Shown here: positions 46,494 to 56,989 of the stretch, piece by piece
Layout of the letters: each line of letters begins with the position of its first letter
Numbering within the stretch: the stretch's first letter is position 1
Assembly: GCA_029948255.1 (NCBI GenBank)
Contig: JALIZF010001528.1
Location: 62,001-126,000, forward strand
From: Telmatactis stephensoni
Taxonomy: Eukaryota; Cnidaria; Anthozoa; Actiniaria; Isophelliidae
Direction of reading: 5' to 3'
Length of the DNA stretch: 64,000 nucleotides
Translations under genes and position numbers: made by a program
Notes under the pieces: generated by a model
Database searches by the model: none
What the model was told of the DNA's origin: nothing
The model's input: only the letters and a program-made list of their open reading frames with translations

Positions 46494-49400
46494 CTATGGT
46501 TTCTCAAGCTCTACTTTTAAGAAAAGTATCCCATCTACAGCATAGCTGTCTTTAGTTAATGTTTCGTGAGATGCTAATTTACAAAATGCCGCATACCCAA
46601 AGATTCTACCATCTGTTGTTGGTCTTGAGCTTTGAAAATTCTTGTTAAATTTATCAGGAATGAAACTCATTTCAATGTTTTTGCGCTGTGCTGGATTTAA
46701 TCTCTGATCCATGAGGATGAGCTTGACTTTCCAATCAAATGGCCAGATTAACACACTGTCAAAGTCACCAGGCACGACATACAGGAATGCTGATACGTGG
46801 GTACCCTTGGCAAAACTATATCCATTGGGATACAAACTTAGCCTCAGCTTGTATCCATGTTTGTGGGTATAGAATGGCTCGCTGGAAAGTACAATATCAC
46901 GACCTGACTGCTTTGCTGTCTCAAGTTGTTGACTAAAGTTATTTATCTTCCATATAAAACTACAACGCATTTGACTCATGTCTTTTTTATGATCTTGAAT
47001 TTCTCGTCTGATACCACCCATCTGACTCCGTAAGTCTTGAATAGCCGCCTTGTTGTTGGTTTCTTTTTTAATGTCACTTATCTGTTTTTGAATGGAACTT
47101 ACGGTCTCGTTCTGTTGTTTAATATCATCTTGCTGCTTCTTAAGGGCATCCATGGTGCTGGTACTTTGTTTTTTGAACTCGTCAAATTGTTGTTGAATGC
47201 CTTGTATGGCGTTAATTGCGAGAAGTTGCTTTTTCATTTCATCCATCTGTTTTTGAAGTACCAAATTGTGCTCAACTGCGATGGCAAGGTGTTGCCTCAC
47301 AAAGTTTTCCATGTGCTCACCCATTTTTTTTCTTGGTACCTTAAGAAAAGATAACATTCGAATAATTATTTGTTCATTCATTCATTGCAATTTGTGCAAT
47401 TAGCTATGTAAGGAGTTTCGTACATACGAGCAATTTTTCTACCTCTTGCCCCTTATTAACATCATTTTATGGAGTTATTAACGCTAGACTACAGCATCTG
47501 CTTACCTTTACAGTACATCCAACGTTTTGATAATAACACGGTACAATGGTTAGCGGACAATCAGTAGATATATGACTTGTAACCTGATATCAAATTAAAA
47601 CATTTGTTTGCTGCAGCTTCAAAAAAATCAGTGCGAGCGTCGCGATAAATCGTCGTTTCAAACCGTCCTAAAGACGAGATGACTGTTATCCCTTCCATAA
47701 CTATCCATTCCACCCATCCATCTATTCATTAATTCTTGAGTTTTGCTTCGCATTTTGAATATGGAGCATTTAATAATACAAATTCAAATTTGTATCGAAC
47801 CTACCTGTTCTCTTGTGATTGTCTCCCCACATTCATTTGGACAGCTTACAGGACATTGTGGACATTCACTGATATGTTGCTTTAAAAATGACAATAGGAA
47901 TGTCAGGAATATCATTAGGGCTATTGGTGCTGGAGCGTGATTATCGCGTGTTTACCACTTAATCCGTTCTGCTCGATCGGCTAGCTCAGGCAACCCTCGG
48001 AGACGCTAATAAGGATTGGGTCGGGTCATAGATCGAGGTCGTTTTGAATGTAGTTCGCGGATTTCCTTGGAACAAAACAAATAAGAAGTGCCTAATCTTT
48101 ATTGAACGTAAATTTAAAAATTTCACCTCCAATAAACAAAACGTGTAAGTATTCTTGCAGTGAGGACATGACACAATCCTGTACAGACATTCATCTTGTA
48201 GATGTCCAACCATTTCATGACGAGGTTTTCTAACACTGCAGTCTTCGTTGTCGCAGTCCACAATTTTAAAATCACATTGGTTTTCATGGTTCTACATGAA
48301 TGCGGCAAACAGTTAAAGACAATAAAAAAGAATAGCCAACAAAGAGTGAAGAGGAAATATTGATTACTCTGTTTTGCTCACAGATCATATAAGTCATATA
48401 CGTATACTAGTACTAGGGTTCCTCCCCAGGCTACTCCTTTATATTGGATTTCCTGTGGTAAAAGAGGAAAAGAGGGAAAACTGGAACCAGAAAAGAGGAA
48501 GCTCCCCCGTTATCCGTTTTTGCTTTTTGCCCCAGTCTCTCTTCTTTACCACAGGAAACCCAAGAGAAGAGGAAAAAAGAGTTACCTGCGGAGGAGGCTA
48601 ATACGTAAACAATATACATCCGCAGGGATCCTGCAGGGCGTCTCGAACATTCATAAAACCTCGCACCTCCCCCTCTCTATCTCCCTCCTCCTGACGCCCA
48701 GGGTCATCCTGGGTCCCAAAGGATGATATGTATATAATTATAATTACAAATTTTATTGCCAAGAACTATGATTGATTGACAATGCATATAACTTAAGCAA
48801 ACTAAAAATAAATAAATAAATAACGCAAACAAATCAATCCATTGGTCAGTAGTACAGCAGATGATACCTCAACATTTCTCAATTCCCCTTCCCAGTCGCA
48901 GTGTTTTTCAGGACACTTTACTTTGAACGAAAGTATGTCTCGTTCCCATGCAGCATCTTCAAATACCTTAAACACATAGAAAACATAAGTTTAGTTTTTA
49001 ACGGCAGTATAGTTCACGTTGCAAAGGCTAGATTCCAAGTATTTTTTTCTGCGTATAAAACGTCTGGCCTGAAAAAGTTTGTTTGTTTTCCTTTCTTTCG
49101 TTCGGTCATTCGTTTGTTTTCCGTTCGACCGGTTGTGTTTTCAAGTTGAGCAGGTCTAACTTATCATATATTATCCTACTTTTTGTTTACTTACTTTAGT
49201 TGTAACGAAACTGCAGTAAGTAAGTATTGAACTGAATAAAATGTGAATGGAATTGAAATAAATGAAATAACTCACTTGTTGTTGCGTGAGGGGTTTTCTG
49301 TCCACTGGACAACATGGGTTACTGTTTTAAAATAAACAAAATAACTTTCTTAAACCTTTGATGCGTCCAACTAAATACTTCAATACAATAAACATACTTT

Positions 49401-52400
49401 ACTTGTGTAGCTTTTATTCACGAAGGACACACCATGATGGTTTTCCCATTGTAATGCAAATAAGTCACGTGCTTACTGAGGGGGCAAACAACCTTTACTT
49501 GGATGGTATGAAATAAATATTTAATTTTGCACTAAACATCAAATATTCAGAGCGAGCAGTCCGGTTCATATCCAGTTTTGGAGATATGACTGGCGTGACA
49601 AAATGGAGTGTGTAAATAAGATCAAGTTGTCTCTATAATTTCCCTTATTTCTTTGAAATGGCAATGCATATCCACAGCACTTTTCAAGCTGTGAAGTCTA
49701 TTATTATGCAGGTATCCCGTGGTGTCTTTTCAATGTCAGACAAAGCTTCGAAGACGTCATATTAACGAGCTCAAGTTCAAGTTACGGGTCTTTCAGCAAT
49801 AATGCACTTATCATTGGCTTTCCCGTGGGTCGACCCCCGGGACACCCCCGGGGAACCCACGGGAACCCACGGGGTATAGTCGACGTTTGTTTCGGTTTTT
49901 TTTCCCGCAGGGGAGGGGTATTGGTAGGTTTTGGGAACGAATTCAATCGACCACGGGATGCACCCACGGGATTTGTTCAACAATGGGTCAGCGGTTTTTC
50001 CCAGTAGACTAGTATTTTCGCGCCATTTCAGTCGGAAATTTCTTCGTTTTCTGTGCCTTTTTATGACAGCTTGCGATTTTTTAATCAAAGAAAGACTTAG
50101 TTTTGATTTTATTCTACTGAAATGCCTCTATGGAAAGCATGGGATGTATCCCGTTTGAAAAGAAAGTCATTAATGGCGGATGATTTTGAAGAATTCGTTT
50201 CGAAAGGTAAGCGTAAAGTTTCAGTTGTCAAGCCCAGTGCAGGTGCACAAATTCCATTGAAGTTGATATGAAGAACTGATTTTTAAGATGAATTTGGTTG
50301 AAATATCTAGCTAAAAAGAAACTGGGAATTGAAGAAGACAATGAAATAACAGTATTCACGGAAACAGACGGCACTGAGATAGACGAAGATACGTTCCACA
50401 GCTTTGAACATGGCAGTATCTTTATCTGTGCTGTCAAAGGAGAATCGTGGTTACCGGAGCAAAGAGTTGAACAAGCATCAAATAGTTCATCGAATCCATC
50501 CTCAAATACCGAATCTCAAAAAGTACAAGTGACTGAAAGTTTAACTGTAACACCATTGTCTAAAATCAGTAAGTCATTTTTTAATATTTTATAGTAAGCT
50601 ATAAATATAAACTTAAAACTTACTCTTAGCACAAATATAATTTTATGTCTTGTTTGTATACAGAATCAACTCAGAGAACTCTTGTGTTTAATACCGGAGG
50701 AAACATTTCCACTGGTCCTCCCATTGCAGTAAGTTTTATTTGATTTATCTACTCACAATCATTTGTAAGCCTTGTGAATGCATTAATTTATTTTTTGCTA
50801 TGTCAGCTAGTTAGAACACTTCCAAACACTTTCACCTCCACTATCGACCCAAATCAACACAGTGTTTATGAGTGATTGGTGATAAGAACATTAAAACATT
50901 GTACCATGTAAATCTTTGTGACTGGAATTCCTCTCCCTGAAATAATAAATTCCATATTATTTTTTTGGGTGATCATACTTTCCCCAGGGGAAGGGCCTTT
51001 TGTACTTGATTTATGCCCTTTACCCAGGGGCTTTAAATTAGTTTTGTTTGTCACAAAAAACAATTCCCCGGGGGTGTCCCGGGGGTCGACCCACGGGGAA
51101 GCCAATGATAAGTGCATAAAAATACCGTTGTCACTATACACTAATTCGAAGGTTTTACTATCTTCCGCGCTTTTAAAGAAATGTTTGCCATAATTTTCTG
51201 AAAGGATTTGAGTTTTTGCACAAGACAGTGATGGTTTTGTTTGGGTGCCAGCCCAAAAGTGAATGGGCCAAGACTTGTTTAAATTTGAGGACGGCTGAAC
51301 TATTTGCCAGTCAAGAATTGTGCTTGTAAATCTCGAGTCCTTGGATCTCTTTGGATGGCCAAAATCAATTCATTTTGGATTCTTGGACAATCGCTATCGT
51401 AAAGATAAAGTTTTGGAGCAGCTCAAGAATTTTTGGGTAGGTTTTAACGATATTTTCGATTGTTGCAAGAGTCATGAGTTGCCGTGACAGACTGACGGCC
51501 AAAGGTCATGAATTCAAAGTTAGCTATAAATATTTTCATTGAACTTGCTAAAACTATTCGTTGTGTGGCTCTCTTTGAAAGCCCTTTGAAGCCTATTCAG
51601 TGCTCGATGTGATAGAATAAAGTTTTTAACTATCTCAATCCTAATTTGGCCTTTATTTGTTATCAGAATTTACTTAATTCTCAGCAGCGATGAAATCGCC
51701 GCGGCAAAATCAAAACAGTTCAAATTAACATGAGAACATTTATTCCTTACTCATGTGTATTCTAATTTGCCGGATAGGCAAGGTAGAGAGTTTTACAAAA
51801 CTGAGGTTATTGTAAAAATATGATTGAATATAAGGTAACTGCATAAACATGGAATTTGTAAATTGAGTATCATAAATGTGGTGTTCGTCAATGATTTAAG
51901 CTGACAGTTTAAATACTGTAACCACATTTCCTCAACTCTGATTGGCCGAAGTAGTATTTACAAAATATCTCCAAAACTGGATATGAACCGGACTGGCGAG
52001 TCGATCTTTAAATAGCCTGAGTATCAGGCCCTCTGGGGTGGGGAGGGGGAGGGGGAGGGGAAGGGGACTGGGGAGAGGGGACAGGGAAAAGGAGGGCCTG
52101 ACACAAACACATATCAGGAGCTGTGTTCATCGGCCGTATTTTGGCCGAAATCCTGATTGGTCAAGAGAACAATAGGTCGCAAACCGGATGTTAACGGACT
52201 TGTTCTGTAAGATCAATCCACCATCTTGAAGTCTGTCTCTCATGATTCGACTTTTAGATTTTAGCTGTAATCATCAATGAGTATTTCTGTAAAAGAAGAA
52301 GCTTTTCGAACAGCCCTAGACTTTTTTTCCGGGCATAAATCCCAAGAAAGAACAGATAGAATGTGTCAAAAGTTTGGTCGTTGACCGACAAGACGTACTT

Positions 52401-54427
52401 GGCGTCCTCCCGACTGGCTACGGGAAAAGCTTCATCTATCAAATTGTGCCCAAGATTTATTCTAACTTGTGGAAAGCGAAGCACAATGAAGATAAAGTGT
52501 TCAAAGTTATTGTGGTCAACCCGCTTGAACTGATCTTTGAGGACAGGACGGTACTATCTTTCGCAGTCGGAGTATTTCCGGTTGGTGTCCTAACAGAAGT
52601 AACTCTCTTCGTTTTTCTCTCTGGAGTCTTTGCTGTGGTTCTCGAGTTGAGTGCATCTTTTATTTCTTTATAAACTTTGCAGCAGTTGAAGATCTTTCGA
52701 GCACACGGCCTACAAAGTTTACCAGTTTGGTCTTGTGTTTTGATCACACTTATTCCGACGGCGAGCAATACATCTGATAATATTATATGTTCACCAAATG
52801 AAGAGCAAAATTCTTTGTTTCTTGAGGCAGAACAGAGGTACAGTGGATGCTTTTACTCCATAATTTACTTTTATGTTTACTTTGCAAAGATGGCAAATCA
52901 AAAAAAGTCCATCCGAAGTTTACGGCATGTTCGCTACTGGCCTGAGACTACGCGGCTACTTACAATTGTATTAGGTTGCAAGAGCCAGTTTAACCCCTAG
53001 GGTTGTTCTCTTGCAACCTCCACAATTTTTTTTTTCTTTTTTTTTTGTAAAATATTATATTATTGTATTAAATGTAGAGTGTGGAAATAAAGAACCTTTG
53101 AACCTACATGTCAAAACAACGCGAACCGGAAACGATTTTAATTGGCTGATATTTATTGTCACGCGTCACGAATTCCAAGGGGGCGGAACGGCTCACGATA
53201 TACGATTGTGTCAGGCCCTCTTTTCCTTTCCTTTCCCTCCCCCTCCCCTCCCCTCCCCTCCCCCTCCCCACCCCAGAGGGCCTGATACTCAGGCTAATCT
53301 TTAAAAAATGGTCTCTTGTTGGAATGTTTGTCCCCTTGGAGACCTCATGGCTAATTTGTGTTGCCATATGAAAAGCATTATGGTGTCTATCGTGAATATA
53401 ACCCATCTAAACCCAGCTTCCAAAGTTTATAAGTATTTGACATACACGAGCATCAAAAAGATGTACATATATTCATTGGCTTGCATTGTAGCAAGAAAAA
53501 CCCAAGTACAAAACAATGTAGTGAGTGTGACAGTGTTTCCCAAATAGTGCGCAGTTAGCGCTAGCTAGAAGACATGGGCACTTAAATAAACAGTTCTTCA
53601 AGTACTACAACAATTAATACCAGACGCCTTTTTTTGCAATTGGCATTTCATTCATATTTCATTCTAACATTTATGGACAACAAGTTTTTGCTTGAGCCTT
53701 TGCCACAAGGGCTTTTGACGCCAAAAACTCAATTTACGATTCCTCCCCATGTAAAACTCAGTTAATGTGTTATGAGGTTTCTAGGATGCCTGGAAGGTGC
53801 TATGAAAACATCTACTGAAATGTCTTGGCAGCATGCATTAAATATTTTTCCCAATTCATGCAAATCCATTACTTGTTTTTGTTTATCCGCAGTATGCCGT
53901 CTAACTATTATTGCATTCTAGAAAGAGAGAACCTATATATAAATTTTAGAATAATAGACATATATAAATTACACAGATTATCACAACATTTGGAAAGAAA
54001 ATTAATGTTTCTAGCTAGCTACCGTTTAGATGGTCGACCAATTGATTTCATTTTGGCTACATCTATATATTCCAAAGAGGTTTATATCCTTCAATGCCCT
54101 CAGAATGCTAACCCGCAGAGTTCACGATAAAAACAAGCAATAATACAGTTTCACTATGTATGTTTAAGGCCAGCTATACAATGTTACTTACTTTGTGATA
54201 TAACAAACTATACTATAAACCAAATGAAATTCGATTTGTCTGCTATTTTAACACCAGACTTACCTCTTAAGTGACACTTCCAGACACTCTTTACAAAACC
54301 TATGTCCACATTTCGTCTGTACAGGTTTTTTCATTACAAGGTGGCATATAACACAAATGACGTTGTCTGAAAGCTTCTCAACAAACTCATAGTCGTATCC
54401 AGATGGTAATGTAGTATTACTAGCCAT
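46494..54427 (-). CDS. TRAF family protein, complete
   Basis: Seven exons (minus): 54264-54427, 49276-49321, 48868-48966, 48127-48291, 47805-47879, 47506-47583 and 46494-47339; 490 residues, all phases consistent. A RING of C3HC3D type (C25, C28, C40, H42, C45, C48, C59, D62; CPVD is typical of TRAFs) is followed by three to four TRAF-type zinc fingers, one per exon (about 71-209), a coiled coil (about 230-335) and a TRAF-C/MATH domain (about 335-490, from FIWKINNFSQQL). TRAFs trimerise through the coiled coil, bind receptor tails with MATH and build ubiquitin chains with RING to activate NF-kB and JNK. Intron 1 is 4.9 kb and hosts two DNA transposons, one carrying a CIDE-N gene. The paralogue at 60950 onward lies in tandem. 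Confidence 0.93.
48418..48602. repeat. Foldback repeat in TRAF intron 3
   Basis: Ends ccaggctactcctttatatt / ttacctgcggaggaggcta enclose inner arms ggatttcctgtggtaaa / tttaccacaggaaaccc. The same repeat lies at the equivalent place in the second TRAF gene (63283-63470), with a diverged copy at 27293. Confidence 0.75.
49802..49855. repeat. Inner inverted repeat, left
   Basis: 54 bp starting ATGCACTTATCATTGG and containing GGGTCGACCCCCGGGACA; 53 of 54 bases match the inverse of 51064-51117. Beyond it the two sides diverge at once. Confidence 0.9.
50122..50875 (+). CDS. CIDE-N domain protein nested in the TRAF intron
   Basis: Exons 50122-50206, 50311-50568, 50664-50728 and 50807-50875; 158 residues, GT-AG introns, in phase. 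Residues 4-77 form a CIDE-N (CAD) domain: KAWDVSRLKRKSLMADDFEE, a basic SKAKKKLGI helix, then an acidic face ETDGTEIDEDTF and an FICAVKGESWLP end. The remainder (78-158) is Ser/Thr/Asn-rich with no recognised domain, so there is no nuclease or lipid-droplet domain. CIDE-N domains pair head-to-tail through basic and acidic faces, as in DFF40/DFF45 and CIDE proteins of apoptosis and lipid storage. This one could act as an adaptor or inhibitor. It lies antisense inside TRAF intron 1 and inside two nested pairs of inverted repeats. The introns exclude a retrocopy. Confidence 0.85.
51064..51117. repeat. Inner inverted repeat, right
   Basis: Inverted partner of 49802-49855. The adjoining DNA toward the gene (50970-51063) has its own GC-rich palindromes such as tccccaggggaag, so this side may be the end of a longer repeat. 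Confidence 0.9.
51118..51964. other. Right-hand body of the CIDE-N element, nothing recognised
   Basis: Non-coding in all frames beyond short stretches. No transposase, no pairing with the left body. Confidence 0.4.
52277..52555 (+). pseudogene. 5' fragment of a RecQ-like helicase gene, frameshifted
   Basis: From ATG 52277 the frame reads MSISVKEEAFRTALDFF. A run of seven T at 52322-52328 then shifts it, and the next frame continues with KKEQIECVKSLVVDRQDVLG, VLPTGYGKSFIYQI and VIVVNPLELIFEDRTV. These are the Q/motif 0 region, Walker A (GVLPTGYGKS) and the start of motif Ia of a RecQ-family helicase. Similarity stops near 52555 at a deletion junction, so motifs II to VI are gone. It is not functional. 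It sits just inside the left terminal repeat, which suggests that the full transposon encodes the helicase. Confidence 0.7.
52556..52855 (-). pseudogene. 5' fragment of a Cys-rich protein gene, opposite strand
   Basis: The minus-strand frame includes LCSASRNKEFCSSFGEHIIL, KLCRPCARKIFNCCKVYKEI and a basic, Thr-rich stretch KTPERKTKRVTSVRTP. Paired cysteines (LC..., LCRPC, NCC) suggest a small zinc-binding domain. There is no obvious start codon, so an upstream exon is likely. It is cut off at the same junction as the helicase fragment. I do not recognise the family. Confidence 0.5.
53306..54263. other. Proximal part of TRAF intron 1, nothing recognised
   Basis: AT-rich. A 101-codon plus-strand frame at 53825-54130 has no recognisable domain and is probably chance. 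Confidence 0.4.
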
Positions 54428-54849
54428 TGTGAAGCTGGAAATCTTGAAGAGTAGCACTTCCTGTTTTGTTTCTGAACAAGAGCGAAGCTGACTTTACTGC
54501 GACTTCTCCGAATTTGAACTTTTGACCACAGGAATCCTGTCGATCACGGGATCTTAACAAGAGCGTGACAGCGAAAACAAAACAAAATGAAAACAAAATA
54601 AAACATGCAATAACAAATATAAAAAGGTGTAAAATTAAACGGTAAAGTTGTCCAATACTAACGACTTCGCTAGGAGGTTCAATGTACTGTGACAATGGAC
54701 TGAGAAGAGACAAAGCGTGATGTAGATCATAATCAGCCTCTAAGCAGGTAAGTACTTCTTGGCTGAATGTCATATAGTCGTCTTCCTAATATTTACCCTA
54801 AACCTAACCCTAAGAGCGACTATGTGGACATTCAGCCATGTATATACCC

Positions 54850-55222
54850 CTAGCATGATGACGTTTTGAGCCTCTCTCTCGTCTACACCAGGGGCGTATC
54901 CAGAATATTTCAAAGGGGGGTCACACTTTCCATTTTCCACCAAAGAGGGGTCACACTTCCAATTTCTCAATCTTTCTCCAGTCAGATTCTTTTATTTCTA
55001 TCATCTTTTTGTTTTCAAAGGGGGGTCTCGGGCACCCTGGGACCCCCCCCCCCCCCCTTGGATACGCCCCTGTACACCAGAATCCTTTTCAAGAGCCTTT
55101 CATATTTAAATATTATATTAATTACATCGAGAATATAAACATAATAGTTTTAATTAGTGAACAAAAGCTACTCAAAAAGGATTCTGGTATAGAGAGAGGT
55201 CAAAACGTCATCTCGATAGGGG
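54850..55222. mobile_element. Foldback MITE interrupted by a second MITE
   Basis: Outer arms gatgacgttttgagcctctc (about 54858) and the inverse gagaggtcaaaacgtcatc (about 55195), plus inner accagaatccttttcaagag and ctcaaaaaggattctggt. Removing the insert at 54889-55072 restores a continuous outer arm (tctacaccagaatcc). Confidence 0.8.
54884..55077. mobile_element. MITE family CAGGGGC, copy 2, nested
   Basis: 184 bp at 54889-55072, termini CAGGGGCGTATCCA / TGGATACGCCCCTG, target duplication tacac on both sides. Opposite orientation to copies 1 and 3. It is inserted in the arm of another foldback element. Confidence 0.92.
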
Positions 55223-55720
55223 CTTATTGATTGTGTGAAAATGCCATGAAATCCTCAACATCAGTCAGTCGCGCTTTTATAAAGTATCATGCAGTTCCAG
55301 GCACCAATAATACATGCGCAACCGACAACTGGCCACAGATAACCCAAGCTATGAAGTAGGGTCGAATGTTTGAATGATTGGAGCATTTTCACGTGACGTC
55401 TTTCACAAGCTAAAATAAAATTCATATGTCGAAAAAAGACTAAAAAGCTGGTTAGCTGATATTTTTTATACTTTTTTAACCAGCTCTTCTTATCAATTTG
55501 AGTCTGTGAAAATAAGCTAAAATTTGACATCGTTTTTGTACAACAATGCTCATTTCGCTATAGCTAATTAATTACCACACTACTACAGCCAATCAAAAGC
55601 TTACACGTCATTGCCTATCAAATTGATAGACAGCTACCACACAGCAACGTATATAAGTATTTTCGCCAAAGTCCACGTCATTAGCAAAGTCAGAAGCAGA
55701 AAGGTAAAATTAACAAAGGC

Positions 55721-55925
55721 CTACTCCGGGCCCTAAAATCGCCGTAATTTTGGGCGATCGTAGGCGATTTTAGGCGATTTAAGCAAAATTATCCCCAAAG
55801 ATGCTCAAAACCTAAGGCAATTTTGGGCGATTTTAGGGCCCGGAATAGGCGCCTACACTCCGGGCCCTAAAATCGCCGTAATTTAGGGCGATTTGGGGCG
55901 ATTTTAGGGTCCGGAATAGGCCTTA
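55721..55925. repeat. Double foldback of ctaaaatcgcc units
   Basis: Two adjacent hairpins, each opening CTCCGGGCCCTAAAATCGCC and closing GGCGATTTTAGGGYCCGGAATA (Y = c in the first, t in the second). The first is about 125 bp and the second about 70 bp with a shortened centre. It looks like a MITE with an internally deleted partial duplicate. Confidence 0.8.
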
Positions 55926-56029
55926 ACAACAAAGACAACGACTGAACTAGGATTCGGTCCATAAAGCAAGGGTAGACCATTTGCTTGCAACTTATTTTCA
56001 TTTCATACTATTTATTTAATCTTTCAAAA

Positions 56030-56163
56030 CAACACCTTACTATCTGTTGCAAAATTCCACACGGGATTTAGACTCAGAAGCAATTGGATTCAGAGAACTA
56101 CTGTCTTTATTCCCAAAAGTCTAGATCCCGTGCGGAATTTTGCAACAGATAGTAAGGTGTTAT
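56030..56163. mobile_element. MITE with 45-bp inverted termini
   Basis: AACACCTTACTATCTGTTGC continuing aaaattccacacgggat on the left; inverse atcccgtgcggaattttgc then AACAGATAGTAAGGTGTT on the right; one or two mismatches. Confidence 0.85.
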
Positions 56164-56594
56164 TTTGAATAAATTAACAAACCATGAGGGTTTTACCTTG
56201 GCAGCTCAAACGACGACTCGATGTAGTTGCTAACTTTTGAAGTTATACCTAGTGCAGCAAAGACAACGACACTTGGCAACAGGTATGTTAACATCTTGTT
56301 CTATCTCATACCTAGAAAATTTCACGAAACAATTCGACAGAATTTGTAAAAGTCGAAGTAATACAAACTCGCAACGTTCACCTCGTGGTCTCAAAAAATT
56401 ACTCCCCAAGTTTACTTGAGGATAACATTGGCGTTTAGCTTCTCATGTCTCCATATTTTGCTCACAAGTTACAATAGGCATTTGTCTTTCTTATAGCAGA
56501 TATGGTTCTCGCTGTTTTTGAAATTTGTTGAGATTTTGGCAGTAGTGATAGATAGTTTATTGGCTGAATAAATGGCAGCTCGTGAAAGCTGAAT

Positions 56595-56705
56595 TACGTA
56601 ATGTATAAAGAACGAGAGAGCGTGTTATATCGGTGGATAAAGATCCGAGCCGAAGGCGAGGATCTTTAGACCCGATATAACACGCTCTCGAGTTCTTTAT
56701 ATTAC
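56595..56705. mobile_element. Compact foldback MITE
   Basis: Arms GTAATGTATAAAGAACGAGA...GCGTGTTATATCGG and CCGATATAACACGC...GTTCTTTATATTAC with the centre gatcc-gagccgaaggcgag-gatc. About 110 bp. Confidence 0.85.
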
Positions 56706-56989
56706 TTATCAAACGTCTAGTTGTCAATTATCATATTGGACCAGAATTTTCCAAGTTTGACTACTTTTGGCTTAGAAAATCCAAGTTAAAGTTTATGCAA
56801 ATAAACAAAAATCTTTATCCGATATAAAGATCTACGTTCCGGTAGTGATTTCCATTGTGTTTTCTAATGAATTATTAATGAGTTTGATAAATATTCGTAA
56901 AACTAGAATAGATAAAATTACAAATTTAAATATAAATTATATTGATTATAAATCCAATTCAAATGTCAATATTATATGTCAATGTTCAT

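Larger units (their letters stand above)
49552..52000. mobile_element. 2.4-kb terminal-inverted-repeat element carrying a CIDE-N gene
   Basis: The element at 49557-51995 is flanked by gcgag (49552-49556, 51996-52000). Terminal inverted repeats are 31 bp and perfect (49557-49587, 51965-51995), beginning CAGTCCGGTTCATATCCAGT. There is no transposase frame. Within it are inner inverted repeats of 54 bp with one mismatch (49802-49855, 51064-51117), beginning ATGCACTTATCATTGGCTT, which enclose a complete intron-bearing CIDE-N gene. A matching target duplication plus perfect termini argue that the whole unit, or an ancestor of it, was inserted by a transposase supplied in trans. The 5-bp duplication and CAG ends do not fix the superfamily. 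It lies in intron 1 of the TRAF gene. Confidence 0.8.
52004..53305. mobile_element. 1.28-kb internally deleted DNA transposon with long inverted repeats
   Basis: The element at 52013-53296 is flanked by a 9-bp duplication atctttaaa (52004-52012, 53297-53305). Inverted termini begin TAGCCTGAGTATCAGGCCCT and extend about 95 bp through a G-rich run to GAGGGCCTGACACA, so each terminus also folds on itself (tcaggccctc / gagggcctga). Inside, the start of a RecQ-like helicase reads inward from the left and the start of a Cys-rich protein reads inward from the right. A 9-bp duplication and long termini are MULE-like, but the gene content is not. Confidence 0.85.

Noticed and set aside
53825..54130. 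101-codon plus-strand frame in TRAF intron 1
   Set aside because: No domain, no splice support, composition like surrounding AT-rich DNA.
54793..54812. Telomere-like ccctaaacctaaccctaa
   Set aside because: Only three irregular units; too short to be an interstitial telomere.
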